Origin: an uncultured Burkholderiaceae bacterium
Lineage (GTDB): Bacteria > Pseudomonadota > Gammaproteobacteria > Burkholderiales > Burkholderiaceae_B
Length of the DNA: 64,000 nucleotides
Assembly: GCA_934525625.1 (NCBI GenBank)
Contig: CAKSZL010000007.1
Span: 62,001 to 126,000, forward strand
Reading direction: 5' to 3'
The notes under the pieces are model-generated. The model did not search any database, was not told where the DNA came from, and worked only from the letters and a program-made list of their open reading frames with translations. The position numbers were made by a program, and so were the translations under genes. Below, one piece after another: positions 1 to 8,851 of the stretch. Position 1 is the first letter of the stretch, and the number at the start of each line of letters is the position of its first letter.

Positions 1-336
1 CCCATCAACGCCATCAAGGCCAGCCTGGGCAAGCCCTTGTCGGCCAACGAAGCCGAAGCCCTGGGCCTGATCACCTATGCCATGGACAGCCTGGATTGGG
101 ACGACGAACTGCGCATCATGCTCGAAGAGCGCGCCGCGCTGTCGCCCGACTCGCTCACCGGCCTGGAAGCCAACCTGCGCTTCAACTCCAAGGAAACCAT
201 GGAGACCCGTATTTTCGGCCGCCTCTCCGCTTGGCAGAACTGGATCTTCTACCGTCCGAACGCGTCGGGCGAGAAAGGAGCCCTGCGTCTGTACGGCAAG
301 GGCGAAAAGGCCAGCTACGACTGGAATCGCGTCTGA
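1..336 (+). CDS. boxC: Benzoyl-CoA-dihydrodiol lyase BoxC, 3' end only
   Basis: The frame is open from the first base and stops with TGA at 334-336, so only the last 111 residues are in the window and the start is upstream. The C-terminus contains GRLSAWQNWIFYRPN and ends YDWNRV, which I recognise as the end of BoxC. BoxC cleaves the ring-opened 2,3-dihydrodiol/epoxide of benzoyl-CoA in the aerobic box pathway in the cytoplasm. boxB and boxA follow on the same strand, which supports the assignment. Nothing can be said about its promoter or N-terminal half. Confidence 0.88.
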   Translation, partial: PINAIKASLGKPLSANEAEALGLITYAMDSLDWDDELRIMLEERAALSPDSLTGLEANLRFNSKETMETRIFGRLSAWQNWIFYRPNASGEKGALRLYGKGEKASYDWNRV

Positions 337-339
337 TTT

Positions 340-435
340 CATTGTCAGATCGAACGATGACTTTGTCGGCTTCGCTTGCCGTACCACATGTACTGTCTGC
401 GCTTCGCCTTCGCGTACTCGCTCGGTCTGACAATG
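340..435. repeat. Dispersed palindromic repeat, copy A
   Basis: Inverted arms at 340-357 and 418-435 (left arm CATTGTCAGATCGAACGA; right arm its near-perfect reverse complement) enclose a core of about 60 nt. The core contains ACTTTGTCGGCTTCGCTTGC and GCGCTTCGCCTTCGCG. Nearly the same core recurs at 3503-3562, and a shortened inverted version at 8852-8923. It sits just after the boxC stop and before boxB. The structure suggests a REP/BIME-like element or a mobile palindromic repeat. Its function is not known from sequence. Confidence 0.85.
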
Positions 436-510
436 GAAGATAACCCGCTGGGCCTTGCGCGCTGTCTTTAAACGGCGTGCTTTACCACACCAATACAGGA
501 GCACCACGAC

Positions 511-1938
511 ATGTCCGGCATCAACTATTCCGAGAAAATCCCCAACAACGTCAATCTTTCCAGCGACCGCGCCCTGCAGCGCGCCCTGGAGCACTGGCAG
601 CCCAACTACCTGCAATGGTGGCAGGACATGGGCCCCGAAGCGTCCCAAAGCCTGGACGTCTACCTGCGCACCGCCGTCAGCGTGCAGCCCGACGGCTGGG
701 CTCACTTCGACTACGTCAAGATGCCCGAATACCGCTGGGGCATCTTCCTGACGCCGCAAGACGGCCAGCGCAAGATCCACTTCGGCGAGCACATGGGCAG
801 CGACGTGTGGCAGGACGCCCCCGGCGAGCACCGCGCCAACCTGCGCCGCATCATTGTTACTCAAGGCGATACCGAGCCCGCCTCGGTCGAGCAGCAGCGC
901 CACCTGGGCCTGACCGCGCCCTCGCTGTACGACCTGCGCAACCTGTTCCAGGTCAACGTCGAAGAAGGCCGCCACCTGTGGGCCATGGTCTACCTGCTGC
1001 ACCGCTACTTCGGCCGCGACGGCCGCGAAGAAGCCGACGCGCTGCTGCAGCGCAATTCGGGCAGCGAAGACAGCCCCCGCATCCTGGGCGCCTTCAACGA
1101 GAAGACCCCCGACTGGCTGGCCTTCTACATGTTCACGTACTTCACCGACCGCGACGGCAAGTTCCAGCTTAGCGCGCTGGCCGAATCGGCCTTCGACCCG
1201 CTGGCTCGCACGACCAAGTTCATGCTGACCGAAGAAGCGCACCACATGTTCGTGGGCGAATCCGGCGTGTCGCGCGTGCTGCAGCGTACGGCCCAGGTCA
1301 TGAACGAACTCAAGACCAACGACCCCGAAGCCATGCGCAAGGCCGGCGTCATCGACCTGCCCACGATCCAGCGCTACATCAACTTCCACTACAGCGTCAC
1401 CATCGACCTGTTCGGCGCCGACCAGTCCTCCAACGCCGCCATCTTCTACTCGGCCGGCCTGAAGGGCCGTTACGAAGAAGGCAAGCGCACGGACGACCAT
1501 CGCCTGAATAACGACACCTACAAGATCCTGCAAGTCATCAACGGCGAACTGAAGGAAGTCGAAGTGCCGATGCTGAACGCGCTGAACGAAGTGCTGCGCG
1601 ACGACTTCATCAAGGACTCCGTGGCCGGTGTCAACCGCTGGAACAAGGTGCTCGAAAAGCACGGCATCGACTTCCGCCTGACCGTGCCGCACAAGGCGTT
1701 CAACCGCAAGATCGGCACGCTGTCCGGCATCAAGGTGTCGCCCGACGGCCAGGTGCTGACCGAAGAGCAGTGGAACAACCACGTCAACGATTGGCTGCCC
1801 ACCGCGGAAGACCGCGAGTTCGTGGCCTCGCTGATGGGCCGCGTGGCCGAGCCCGGCAAGTTCGCCAACTGGATCGCGCCTCCCGTCATCGGCATCAACC
1901 GCCAGCCCGTGGACTTCGAGTATGTGCGCTTCAACTGA
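511..1938 (+). CDS. boxB: Benzoyl-CoA 2,3-epoxidase, oxygenase component BoxB
   Basis: A 475-residue protein matching BoxB in length and sequence. BoxB is the di-iron oxygenase that epoxidises benzoyl-CoA with O2, using electrons from BoxA. Two Glu/His clusters typical of a carboxylate-bridged di-iron site are visible: EEGRH at about 151-155 and EEAHH at about 241-245. ATG at 511 is preceded by AGGAG at 497-501. The gene lies between boxC and boxA. The product is soluble, with no signal peptide or membrane segment. A 216-nt gap holding a large hairpin separates it from boxA. Confidence 0.95.
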   Translation: MSGINYSEKIPNNVNLSSDRALQRALEHWQPNYLQWWQDMGPEASQSLDVYLRTAVSVQPDGWAHFDYVKMPEYRWGIFLTPQDGQRKIHFGEHMGSDVWQDAPGEHRANLRRIIVTQGDTEPASVEQQRHLGLTAPSLYDLRNLFQVNVEEGRHLWAMVYLLHRYFGRDGREEADALLQRNSGSEDSPRILGAFNEKTPDWLAFYMFTYFTDRDGKFQLSALAESAFDPLARTTKFMLTEEAHHMFVGESGVSRVLQRTAQVMNELKTNDPEAMRKAGVIDLPTIQRYINFHYSVTIDLFGADQSSNAAIFYSAGLKGRYEEGKRTDDHRLNNDTYKILQVINGELKEVEVPMLNALNEVLRDDFIKDSVAGVNRWNKVLEKHGIDFRLTVPHKAFNRKIGTLSGIKVSPDGQVLTEEQWNNHVNDWLPTAEDREFVASLMGRVAEPGKFANWIAPPVIGINRQPVDFEYVRFN

Positions 1939-1955
1939 TCGCATGCGCTCCTGTT

Positions 1956-2007
1956 GAATCGGGAAGCCGCCGGGCGGGCCGGAAGGCCCGTCGCGGCGGC
2001 GCGATTC
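1956..2007. other. Large GC-rich hairpin between boxB and boxA
   Basis: A 52-nt imperfect palindrome 18 nt after the boxB stop. It has three nested stems: GAATCG with CGATTC, GCCGCC with GGCGGC, and GGGCC with GGCCC, and a GGAA loop. No T-run follows, so it is not a standard intrinsic terminator. It could protect the upstream mRNA end or reduce readthrough into boxA. This is inference from structure only. Confidence 0.6.
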
Positions 2008-2154
2008 CAGGCCGACCGGGCAACGCCAGCCGTGTCCTGATGTAGGATACGGTGTGTCGGGCCGGTCGGCCTTTTGGGTCAGTTGGCCAGGCCCATGGGG
2101 CATGAGGGCCCAGCCAGGGGCCGCCTCGAAAATGGACAGCGTCGGAGAAACAAC

Positions 2155-3417
2155 ATGACAGTACAAACCGAAAGCAGCGTCATCAAGCAGCATCTGATCG
2201 ACCCGGAAATCTGCATCCGCTGCAATACGTGCGAAGAAATGTGCCCCATAGACGCCATCACGCACGATTCCAACAATTACGTGGTCGACGTCGACATCTG
2301 CAACCACTGCATGGCGTGCGTGTCCCCCTGTCCCACCGGGGCCATCGACAACTGGATACGCGTGCGGGCGGAGTCCTCCTACACGCTGGAAGACCAGTTC
2401 GGCTGGACGGAGCTGCCCGCCGAGGAAACCGACTGGAGCGAGGAAGAGGAAGCCGCCGCCGCGCCGGCCGCCGCTGCCGCGACAGCGCCCGCCGACGACC
2501 CCAACGCCGATCTCGAAGGCCTGCCTTCCACCGCCGCCGGCGCCAGCGTGCCGCCCTGGTCGGCCGCGCACCCCTACGTCAACCTGTACACGCACAAGAA
2601 CGTCACCACCGCCACGGTGGCCGGCAACTACCGCTTGACGGACGAATCCACCGACAACGCCATCCACCACATCGTGCTGGATTTCGGCGCTACGCCGTTC
2701 CCCGTGCTGGAAGGCCAGTCCGTCGCCATCTTCCCGCCCGGCACCGACGAATCCGGCCGCGGCTTCCATGCGCGCCAGTATTCCATCGCCAGCCCGCGCG
2801 ACGGCGAGCGCCCCGGCTACAACAACCTGTCGCTGACGGTCAAGCGCGTGACGGCCGACTACGACGGCAACCCCGTGCGCGGCGTGTGCTCGAACTATCT
2901 GTGCGACCTCAAGAAAGGCGACACGGTCAAGATCATCGGCCCGTTCGGCAGCACCTTCTTGATGCCCAACCGGCCCAATTCCAACCTCATCATGATCTGC
3001 ACCGGCACGGGTTCCGCTCCCATGCGCGCCATGACGGAACGCTGCCGCCGGCTGGCCAAGAAAGACGAATTCAGCGGCAAGCTGATGCTGTTCTTCGGCG
3101 CCCGCTCCGAAAAAGAGCTGCCGTACTTCGGCCCGCTGATGAACCTGCCCAAAGATTTCATCGACATCAACCTGGCCCTGTCGCGTTCGCCCAACCAGCC
3201 CAAGCAGTACGTGCAAGACCTCATCCGCGAGCGCGCCGACGACGTCGTCAAGCTGCTCAACGACGAAGAAACCTGCTTGTACGTATGCGGCCTGAAAGGC
3301 ATGGAAACCGGCGTGCTGGCCGCGCTGCGCGACGTCGTCACGCAATCGGGGCAAAGCTGGCCCGAATTGCACGAAAAACTCAAGGCGCAGGGCCGCCTGC
3401 ACTTCGAAACCTATTAA
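2155..3417 (+). CDS. boxA: Benzoyl-CoA epoxidase reductase component BoxA
   Basis: A 420-residue reductase that passes electrons from NADPH to BoxB. The N-terminus carries two [4Fe-4S] motifs, CxxCxxCxxxCP at about 20-31 and again at about 49-60. An Ala/Glu-rich linker spans about 90-125. It is followed by a ferredoxin-NADP reductase module with RQYSIASPR (FAD binding) and [10 protein letters not shown] (NADP binding). ATG 2155 follows a GGAGA ribosome site at about 2144; the frame is open further upstream but lacks a better start. It is downstream of boxB on the same strand, and a strong terminator follows at 3439-3472. Confidence 0.95.
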   Translation: MTVQTESSVIKQHLIDPEICIRCNTCEEMCPIDAITHDSNNYVVDVDICNHCMACVSPCPTGAIDNWIRVRAESSYTLEDQFGWTELPAEETDWSEEEEAAAAPAAAAATAPADDPNADLEGLPSTAAGASVPPWSAAHPYVNLYTHKNVTTATVAGNYRLTDESTDNAIHHIVLDFGATPFPVLEGQSVAIFPPGTDESGRGFHARQYSIASPRDGERPGYNNLSLTVKRVTADYDGNPVRGVCSNYLCDLKKGDTVKIIGPFGSTFLMPNRPNSNLIMICTGTGSAPMRAMTERCRRLAKKDEFSGKLMLFFGARSEKELPYFGPLMNLPKDFIDINLALSRSPNQPKQYVQDLIRERADDVVKLLNDEETCLYVCGLKGMETGVLAALRDVVTQSGQSWPELHEKLKAQGRLHFETY

Positions 3418-3438
3418 ACGGCCCGCGCTCGCCAGCGC

Positions 3439-3472
3439 AAAAAAGGCCACGGCAGACATGTCGTGGCCTTTT
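3439..3472 (+). terminator. Intrinsic terminator after boxA
   Basis: The stem AAAGGCCACG pairs with CGTGGCCTTT around a GCAGACATGT loop and is followed by T-rich sequence. It starts 22 nt after the boxA stop, so it probably ends the box transcript. The A-run on the left arm would let it work in both directions. Confidence 0.85.
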
Positions 3473-3480
3473 GGCGTTTC

Positions 3481-3584
3481 ATTCCATTTCCACATCAAAC
3501 GATTACTTTGTCAGCTTCGCTTGCCGTACGACATGTACTGTCTGCGCTTCGCTTTCGCGTACTCGTTTGATGTGGAATTGGAAT
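3481..3584. repeat. Dispersed palindromic repeat, copy B
   Basis: Arms at 3481-3502 (ATTCCATTTCCACATCAAAC plus GA) and 3563-3584 are complementary except for one or two positions. The 60-nt core between them is almost identical to copy A at 358-417. The arms differ from those of copy A while staying self-complementary, so the palindrome rather than the arm sequence is conserved. It lies between the boxA terminator and the MaoC-like gene. Confidence 0.88.
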
Positions 3585-3628
3585 CAAGCATTGCATTGCA
3601 CTTACGATAAATTCAAGGAGACCCGGGA

Positions 3629-4078
3629 ATGAAGTTCGCAGAATTCAAAGAAGGCATGGTCATCACCCATCCGCCGGTGGTGCTGGAAGAAGACGAAATG
3701 GTGGCTTTCGCCCGGCGTTTCGACCCGCAGTGGTTCCACACCGACGCGCAACGCGCCAAGCAAGGGCGTTGGGACGGCCTGATAGGCAGCGGCTGGATGA
3801 CCTGCTCGCTGGCCATGCGCATGCTGGTCGACGTGGCTCTGCACGACTCCGAAGCCTTCGGCTCGCCCGGCGTGGAAGACCTGCGCTGGCTCAAGCCGGT
3901 GCGGCCCGGCGACGCCCTGCGCATGGAAACCACGGTGCGCTCGGCGCGCCGCTCCTCGTCGCGCCCCGAACTAGGCATACTGCGCTGGACGTGGTGCCTG
4001 TTCAACCAGCACGATGAAAAAGTGCTGGAACTGACGGCGACGAGCTTGTTTGATTTGTCGGGTGAACAGAAAGTCTGA
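3629..4078 (+). CDS. MaoC-like hydratase/dehydratase
   Basis: A 149-residue single hot-dog-fold protein. The segment DPQWFHTDAQRA, then GLIGSGW and VRPGD, matches the MaoC/(R)-specific enoyl-CoA hydratase family, in which an Asp and His of the D-x-x-x-x-H motif are catalytic. ATG 3629 follows AAGGAG. It is cut off from the box genes by a terminator and repeat B, so it is probably transcribed separately. The actual substrate cannot be told; an acyl-CoA hydration step is the family expectation. Confidence 0.8.
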   Translation: MKFAEFKEGMVITHPPVVLEEDEMVAFARRFDPQWFHTDAQRAKQGRWDGLIGSGWMTCSLAMRMLVDVALHDSEAFGSPGVEDLRWLKPVRPGDALRMETTVRSARRSSSRPELGILRWTWCLFNQHDEKVLELTATSLFDLSGEQKV

Positions 4079-4247
4079 GCAGACTGCCGGTATATTGACC
4101 GTTTTTGTGTGGGGGGCGCCGAGCTCTTGCTAAAATGCAGGCGCGCTGATTGTTTCAAAATATGAACCCGACGGTTTCGCTTCTGGACAACGCGCGGTGA
4201 GCCCGGCCCCAAAGGCGTAAAGAGTCCAGTCCTAGCAGGAGAATTGC

Positions 4248-5117
4248 GTGTCTCTGTTCCATAACATATTGCTGAAATGCCTCGCGGTATTGTTGGCGGC
4301 GGCATGCGGTTTGGCGGCGGCGCAGGAGGCGACGGAAGAAACGCAGTCGTATGTTCCCAATACGTATGCCGTCACGGGCGGCGCCGTCAGCGCGGTCGGC
4401 CCCGGCGACATCCTGAACATCGTGGTGTTCGGTCAACCCGATCTCACATCCAACGTCACCGTCACCGTGGATGGCGAGATTACCGTACCTTTATTGGGCG
4501 TATTGCGGGTAGAAAACGAAGCGCCCAGCGTCATTGCCCGCCGTATTGAACAGGGCTTGAGCGGCGGCGGCTATTTGCGTAATCCGAAGGTTTCCGTCGA
4601 GGTCAGGCAAGTGCGCAGCCGTGTGGCGTCCATTCTTGGCGAAGTACACAGGCCGGGGCGCTACGCGATAGAAGGCCGGTTGTCGTTGCTTGAGCTGCTT
4701 GCGCTGGCCGGCGGCGTCAGGCCCGGCGCGGCCGAGCAGGCAGTATTGATGCGCCGTGGCAAACAGCCGGGCGAGGCCGAACAGCGCATGGAGGTCACCG
4801 TGGGCAACCGCCTCGTGCCCTCGCAAGAAATCCAGAACATCGAATTGCAGCCGGGCGACGTGGTTTACATTCCCCTGGCGCAGCGCTTCTTCGTATATGG
4901 CGAGGTGGGCCAGCCCGGCGCGTATCCGATGGAAAAAGGCATGAACGTCATGCGTGCGCTGTCGTTGGCGGGCGGTCTCAATTCGCGTGCCTCCGAACGA
5001 CGTATTTCCATCAAGCGCACGGATGAAAAAACCGGGGAAACCGAGGAGATTCGGGTCAAACCCGACGATCCCGTCCTGGCTGGCGACGTCATCTACGTCA
5101 ACGAGCGCTGGTTCTGA
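4248..5117 (+). CDS. Polysaccharide export protein, Wza/EpsE type
   Basis: A 289-residue periplasmic/outer-membrane export protein. An N-terminal signal segment (about 1-25, ending LAAAQ) is followed by the Poly_export region beginning VGPGDILNIVVFGQPDL and two SLBB-like repeats (ILGEVHRPGRYAI at about 131; VYGEVGQPGAYPM at about 217). The GTG start at 4248 is set by AGGAG five bases upstream. A Cys lies in the signal region, but the canonical lipobox is not met, so lipoprotein status is uncertain. It opens the operon with an SGNH hydrolase, manC and the initiating transferase. The EpsL, EpsF and EpsG partners are elsewhere in the locus. Confidence 0.88.
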   Translation: MSLFHNILLKCLAVLLAAACGLAAAQEATEETQSYVPNTYAVTGGAVSAVGPGDILNIVVFGQPDLTSNVTVTVDGEITVPLLGVLRVENEAPSVIARRIEQGLSGGGYLRNPKVSVEVRQVRSRVASILGEVHRPGRYAIEGRLSLLELLALAGGVRPGAAEQAVLMRRGKQPGEAEQRMEVTVGNRLVPSQEIQNIELQPGDVVYIPLAQRFFVYGEVGQPGAYPMEKGMNVMRALSLAGGLNSRASERRISIKRTDEKTGETEEIRVKPDDPVLAGDVIYVNERWF

Positions 5118-5146
5118 TTTTCCAAGACACATGAGAGAGGGCTGCA

Positions 5147-5818
5147 ATGTCTGCGACTGCCGCTACCTTGGCGGGACTGAGTTTCCTGGTGTTGGGCGAA
5201 AGCCACATGATTTACGAGCTGCGCGACACTCTGTACGCCGACCTCGATGCGCAAGGGGCCGCCTACGTACATACCGTGGGAGCGTGCGGCGCCAGCGCCA
5301 TAGACTGGGTCAAGCCCAAAACGCTTGATTGCGGCGCCGAAAAAAAGGGGAAGGAACCCGCCAAGATCAGCGGGCCCGGCATGCAGACCCGGCCCATCGG
5401 GCAATTGATTGAGCAAGACAAGCCCGACGTCGTGCTGCTGATCATCGGCGACACCATGGGTTCCTATGACAATCCGGCCTTTCCCAAGGCCTGGGCGTGG
5501 CAGGGTGTCACCAGCCTTACCAAAGCAATAGCCTCGACCAAGACGACCTGCGTCTGGGTCGGTCCCGCCTACGGCAAGGCGGGCGGTAAATACAACAAGC
5601 AAGACGATAGGGTCGAACGCGCTTCCAAATTTCTGGCGGGCAACGTTGCACCGTGCGTCTACATTGATTCCCTGAAGTTCGCCAAACCCGGAGAATGGCG
5701 AACCTTCGACGGCCAGCACTTCACGCCCGAGGGCTATGCCGCCTGGAGCAAGGCCATCGTCGGTCAACTGGGGCAGTTGCCGCAGATTCAGGCATTGCGC
5801 GCCAAGAAGAAGCCATAG
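5147..5818 (+). CDS. SGNH/GDSL-type hydrolase of the exopolysaccharide operon
   Basis: A 223-residue SGNH-fold protein. The catalytic Ser is in LGESH (about S19), a GDTM block is at about 101-104, and the Asp/His pair is in FDGQHFTPEG (about D188/H191). The second block reads GDT rather than the usual GxN, a deviation shared with its paralogue at 32394-33071. The two proteins also share MQTRPI, AWAW, GGKYNK and NVAPCxYIDSLK. The paralogue sits among cellulose O-acetylation genes, so acyl transfer to or removal from the exopolysaccharide is the likely role, by inference. Only a short hydrophobic N-terminus is seen, with no clear cleavable signal. Confidence 0.8.
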   Translation: MSATAATLAGLSFLVLGESHMIYELRDTLYADLDAQGAAYVHTVGACGASAIDWVKPKTLDCGAEKKGKEPAKISGPGMQTRPIGQLIEQDKPDVVLLIIGDTMGSYDNPAFPKAWAWQGVTSLTKAIASTKTTCVWVGPAYGKAGGKYNKQDDRVERASKFLAGNVAPCVYIDSLKFAKPGEWRTFDGQHFTPEGYAAWSKAIVGQLGQLPQIQALRAKKKP

Positions 5819-5983
5819 CGCCTGGTGCAGGCGGCTCAGACACCCGTTTGGGCCGTTGCCAGCGCGGGCTCCGTCGCAAACTTTAAGATTGTTGACGGTA
5901 ATTGCTTCTTGAAAGCTGTTGTTTCCAGTAGTTTCATGTAAAAATCCAAACCGGATTGAGCTTAATTTTCTGCTGGAACAAAT

Positions 5984-7420
5984 ATGACGCATGACGTGTC
6001 GCCGGCAATGCGCGCCGTATTGCTCGTGGGCGGTTCTGGTACGCGGCTTTGGCCGATGTCGCGCGAACAATACCCCAAGCAATTTCTGCCTTTGCTGGGC
6101 GAGCGTTCGCCTTTGCAGGAAACCTGGCTGCGCGTCGCCGGCCTGGCGCCTGGCGCGCCTATTGCCGTGGCCAACGAGGCATACCGCTTTCTGGCAGCGG
6201 AACAACTGCGTCTGGCGGGTTTTCCCGCCGATGGAAAACTCATTCTGGAGCCCGCCGGCCGTAACACCGCACCGGCTATCGCCTTGGCTGCGCTGCAAGT
6301 CGTCGCGGATGGCGGCGATGCCGTTTTGCTGGTGTTGCCGTCCGACCATGCATTGGCCGACAACGAGGTGTTTGCGCAAGCAGTACGGCAGGCATTGCCG
6401 GCCGCACGTGAGGGAAAACTCGTCACCTTTGGCGTCGTGCCGGATTATCCCGAGACGGGCTACGGCTACATACGCGCGGCCGAGGCATTGGGCGGCTGGG
6501 CGCCCGGCGTGTTCGGCGTCGAGGCTTTCGTCGAGAAGCCGGATGCCGAGCAAGCGGCTGCCTATCTGGAAACCGGACGCTATTGCTGGAACAGCGGCAT
6601 GTTTCTGTTTCTGGCGTCGCGCTACCTGGAGGCCTTGGGCCAGTACCGTCCCGATATCCTGAATGCTTGTCGCGCCGCGATGGCGGATACGCGTGAAGAC
6701 GGCGACTTCACCCGCCTGAACGAGGCGGCGTTCCAGGCTTGCCCCGCCGAGTCGGTGGACTACGCCATCATGGAGCACACCCCTGATGCCGTCATGGTCA
6801 GGCTGGATGCGGGCTGGAGTGATATTGGTTCGTGGGAGGCGTTGCACCGCATGGGCCACCCGGACGCCGACGGCAATGTGCTGCACGGCGACGTGCTGGC
6901 GCAAGATTGCCGCAACGTCTATGCGCGGGCCGACGGCAAGCTGGTGGCGCTGCTGGGGCTGGACGGCGTCGTGGTGGTCGACACGCCCGACGCGCTGCTG
7001 GTGTCGGCGCGAAACAAAGTACAGCAGGTTCGCGAATTGGTAGCAGTACTGCGCGAGCGCGGCCGATCCGAAGCATTGGCGCCGCGTCGCGGGTTTCGGC
7101 CATGGGGGCACTACGACTCCATAGACGAGGGCGACCGTTTCCAGGTCAAGCGCATTACCGTGCGGCCGGGCGGGCGTTTGTCGCTGCAACTGCATCACCA
7201 TCGCGCTGAGCATTGGGTGGTGGTTCGGGGGACGGCCAAAGTTACGCGGGGCGAGGAAAGCTTTCTTCTCACCGAGAATCAATCCACCTACATTCCGTTG
7301 GGCGTTACGCATCGCCTGGAGAATCCCGGCACGATTCCGCTGGAATTGATAGAAGTGCAGTCCGGCTCGTATCTCGGAGAAGACGATATCGTCCGCTTCG
7401 ACGATGCTTACGGCCGTTAA
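5984..7420 (+). CDS. manC: Mannose-1-phosphate guanylyltransferase / mannose-6-phosphate isomerase
   Basis: A 478-residue bifunctional type II enzyme that makes GDP-mannose. The N-terminal nucleotidyltransferase carries the signature GGSGTRLWPMSREQYPKQF at about 16-34. The C-terminal cupin isomerase domain spans about 350-478, with PWGHYDSID and a QLHHHRAEHW metal-binding stretch. ATG 5984 is used here; an internal ATG eight codons later is possible. A 165-nt gap separates it from the SGNH gene and could hold a second promoter, but no convincing -35/-10 pair is seen. It supplies mannose donors for the polysaccharide locus. Confidence 0.95.
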   Translation: MTHDVSPAMRAVLLVGGSGTRLWPMSREQYPKQFLPLLGERSPLQETWLRVAGLAPGAPIAVANEAYRFLAAEQLRLAGFPADGKLILEPAGRNTAPAIALAALQVVADGGDAVLLVLPSDHALADNEVFAQAVRQALPAAREGKLVTFGVVPDYPETGYGYIRAAEALGGWAPGVFGVEAFVEKPDAEQAAAYLETGRYCWNSGMFLFLASRYLEALGQYRPDILNACRAAMADTREDGDFTRLNEAAFQACPAESVDYAIMEHTPDAVMVRLDAGWSDIGSWEALHRMGHPDADGNVLHGDVLAQDCRNVYARADGKLVALLGLDGVVVVDTPDALLVSARNKVQQVRELVAVLRERGRSEALAPRRGFRPWGHYDSIDEGDRFQVKRITVRPGGRLSLQLHHHRAEHWVVVRGTAKVTRGEESFLLTENQSTYIPLGVTHRLENPGTIPLELIEVQSGSYLGEDDIVRFDDAYGR

Positions 7421-7432
7421 CCCGAGAGAACC

Positions 7433-8845
7433 ATGTTTCAACCCGAAAAACTGGGCCGGCACAACCAGGCATTCATGATAGTGCTCGGCGTATTGTCCGC
7501 ATTGCTCAATGCGGGCGTATACGTATCGCTGGCGGACGGTTTTGGGGTGGAGGCTGGCAGCGCCGCTGCGCCGCTCACCCTGGGCCTGAGCGCGTTTTTC
7601 GCGTTCTACGCCTTCCAGCTGATGATCAGCGCCCGCCACATGACGTGGATGCTGGGCCAGGGTTTTTTGCGGTGGCTGCGCATCCTGCTGGTTTGCATGC
7701 TGCTGTTCATGTTCGTGCTCTACGAGGACGTCAGCCAGGAGGCCTTGCGCGAAATGCTGCTGGAATGGGTGCTGATCGTCGCGCCTGCGCAATTGCTGCT
7801 ATTGGCGCTGTTGCGCATGATGGCGCTGCGCGTCAACAACGCACCGGGCAGCCAGCGCCGAGCCATCTTCGTCGGGCTGGGCTCGGAAGCGCAGAAGCTG
7901 GCCCACCGCCTGCAGCGTTCGCCCATCCTGGGCATACACATTATTGGCTATTATGCGGATCAACCCATCGAGTACGACTCGCAGGGTAAAAAACTGAATC
8001 TGCAATACCTGGGAACCTACGCGGACGCGGCGACCAAGATATCCGGCGAGTATTTCTCCATTGCCTTCGTCACGATGGAAGACAAGGGCGAAATGGCGGA
8101 ATTGATGGAAACCCTGTACGACACCACGGGCTCCATCTACTTCATGCCCGAACCGCATTTGTCCGAAGGGTTCTCGGTGCACGGCGCCGAGATTGCCGGC
8201 GTGCCGCTGCTGGCGCTGCACGAATCGCAGATGCTGGGCCTGCCGCTGTACCTGAAGCGCACGATAGACGTGGTGCTGGCGAGCGCCGCGCTGGTGATAT
8301 TGTCGCCGGTCATGCTCGCGGCCGCGATCGCGGTTAAGTTGGACAGTCCTGGGCCCATACTGTTCCGGCAAAAACGCTATGGCGAGCGCGGCATGCCCAT
8401 CGTGATCTACAAATTCCGCTCCATGCGCACCGATCCCGTGGGACAGCGCGATGAAAACGGCGTGCTGCGCCAGGCCCAGCAAGGCGATGCACGCGTTACG
8501 CGGGTAGGCCGTTTTCTGCGCCGTTCGTCTATCGATGAGCTGCCGCAGCTGTTCAACGTGCTGGAAGGCACGATGAGCCTGGTGGGGCCCAGGCCGCATG
8601 CCGCCTCGCATAACGAATTCTATCGGCACCAGATACGCGGCTATATGCTGCGGCACTCCGTCAAGCCCGGCATTACCGGCTGGGCGCAGGTCAACGGCTT
8701 GCGCGGCGAGACCGACACGCTGGAAAAAATGCAGCGCCGCGTGGAATACGACCGCTACTACATTACGCACTGGTCGGTATGGCTGGACATCCAGATAATG
8801 TTCAAGACGGTCTGGCGCATTGTGTGGGACAGGAACGCTTATTAG
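7433..8845 (+). CDS. Undecaprenyl-phosphate sugar-1-phosphate transferase (WcaJ/EpsB type)
   Basis: A 470-residue polyisoprenyl-phosphate hexose-1-phosphate transferase that starts the lipid-linked repeat unit at the inner membrane. Four N-terminal membrane segments lie within about 12-130. A CoA-binding-like middle domain contains FVGLGSEAQKLA. A further membrane anchor at about 275-300 precedes the catalytic domain, with KFRSMRTD at about 327, SSIDELPQLFNV and LVGPRP at about 385. It starts 12 nt after manC, in the same operon. The sugar is probably glucose-1-phosphate or galactose-1-phosphate, by family. Confidence 0.92.
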   Translation: MFQPEKLGRHNQAFMIVLGVLSALLNAGVYVSLADGFGVEAGSAAAPLTLGLSAFFAFYAFQLMISARHMTWMLGQGFLRWLRILLVCMLLFMFVLYEDVSQEALREMLLEWVLIVAPAQLLLLALLRMMALRVNNAPGSQRRAIFVGLGSEAQKLAHRLQRSPILGIHIIGYYADQPIEYDSQGKKLNLQYLGTYADAATKISGEYFSIAFVTMEDKGEMAELMETLYDTTGSIYFMPEPHLSEGFSVHGAEIAGVPLLALHESQMLGLPLYLKRTIDVVLASAALVILSPVMLAAAIAVKLDSPGPILFRQKRYGERGMPIVIYKFRSMRTDPVGQRDENGVLRQAQQGDARVTRVGRFLRRSSIDELPQLFNVLEGTMSLVGPRPHAASHNEFYRHQIRGYMLRHSVKPGITGWAQVNGLRGETDTLEKMQRRVEYDRYYITHWSVWLDIQIMFKTVWRIVWDRNAY

Positions 8846-8851
8846 AAACCC

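Noticed and set aside
4248-4330. Lipoprotein signal in the Wza-type export protein
   Set aside because: The Cys at about residue 20 lacks a canonical lipobox (no Leu at -3). I describe a signal segment and leave lipidation open.
5093-7792. 899-codon minus-strand open frame opposite the SGNH and manC genes
   Set aside because: It is antisense to two well-supported genes, has no recognisable domain and a His/Gln/Arg-rich composition typical of high-GC shadow frames.
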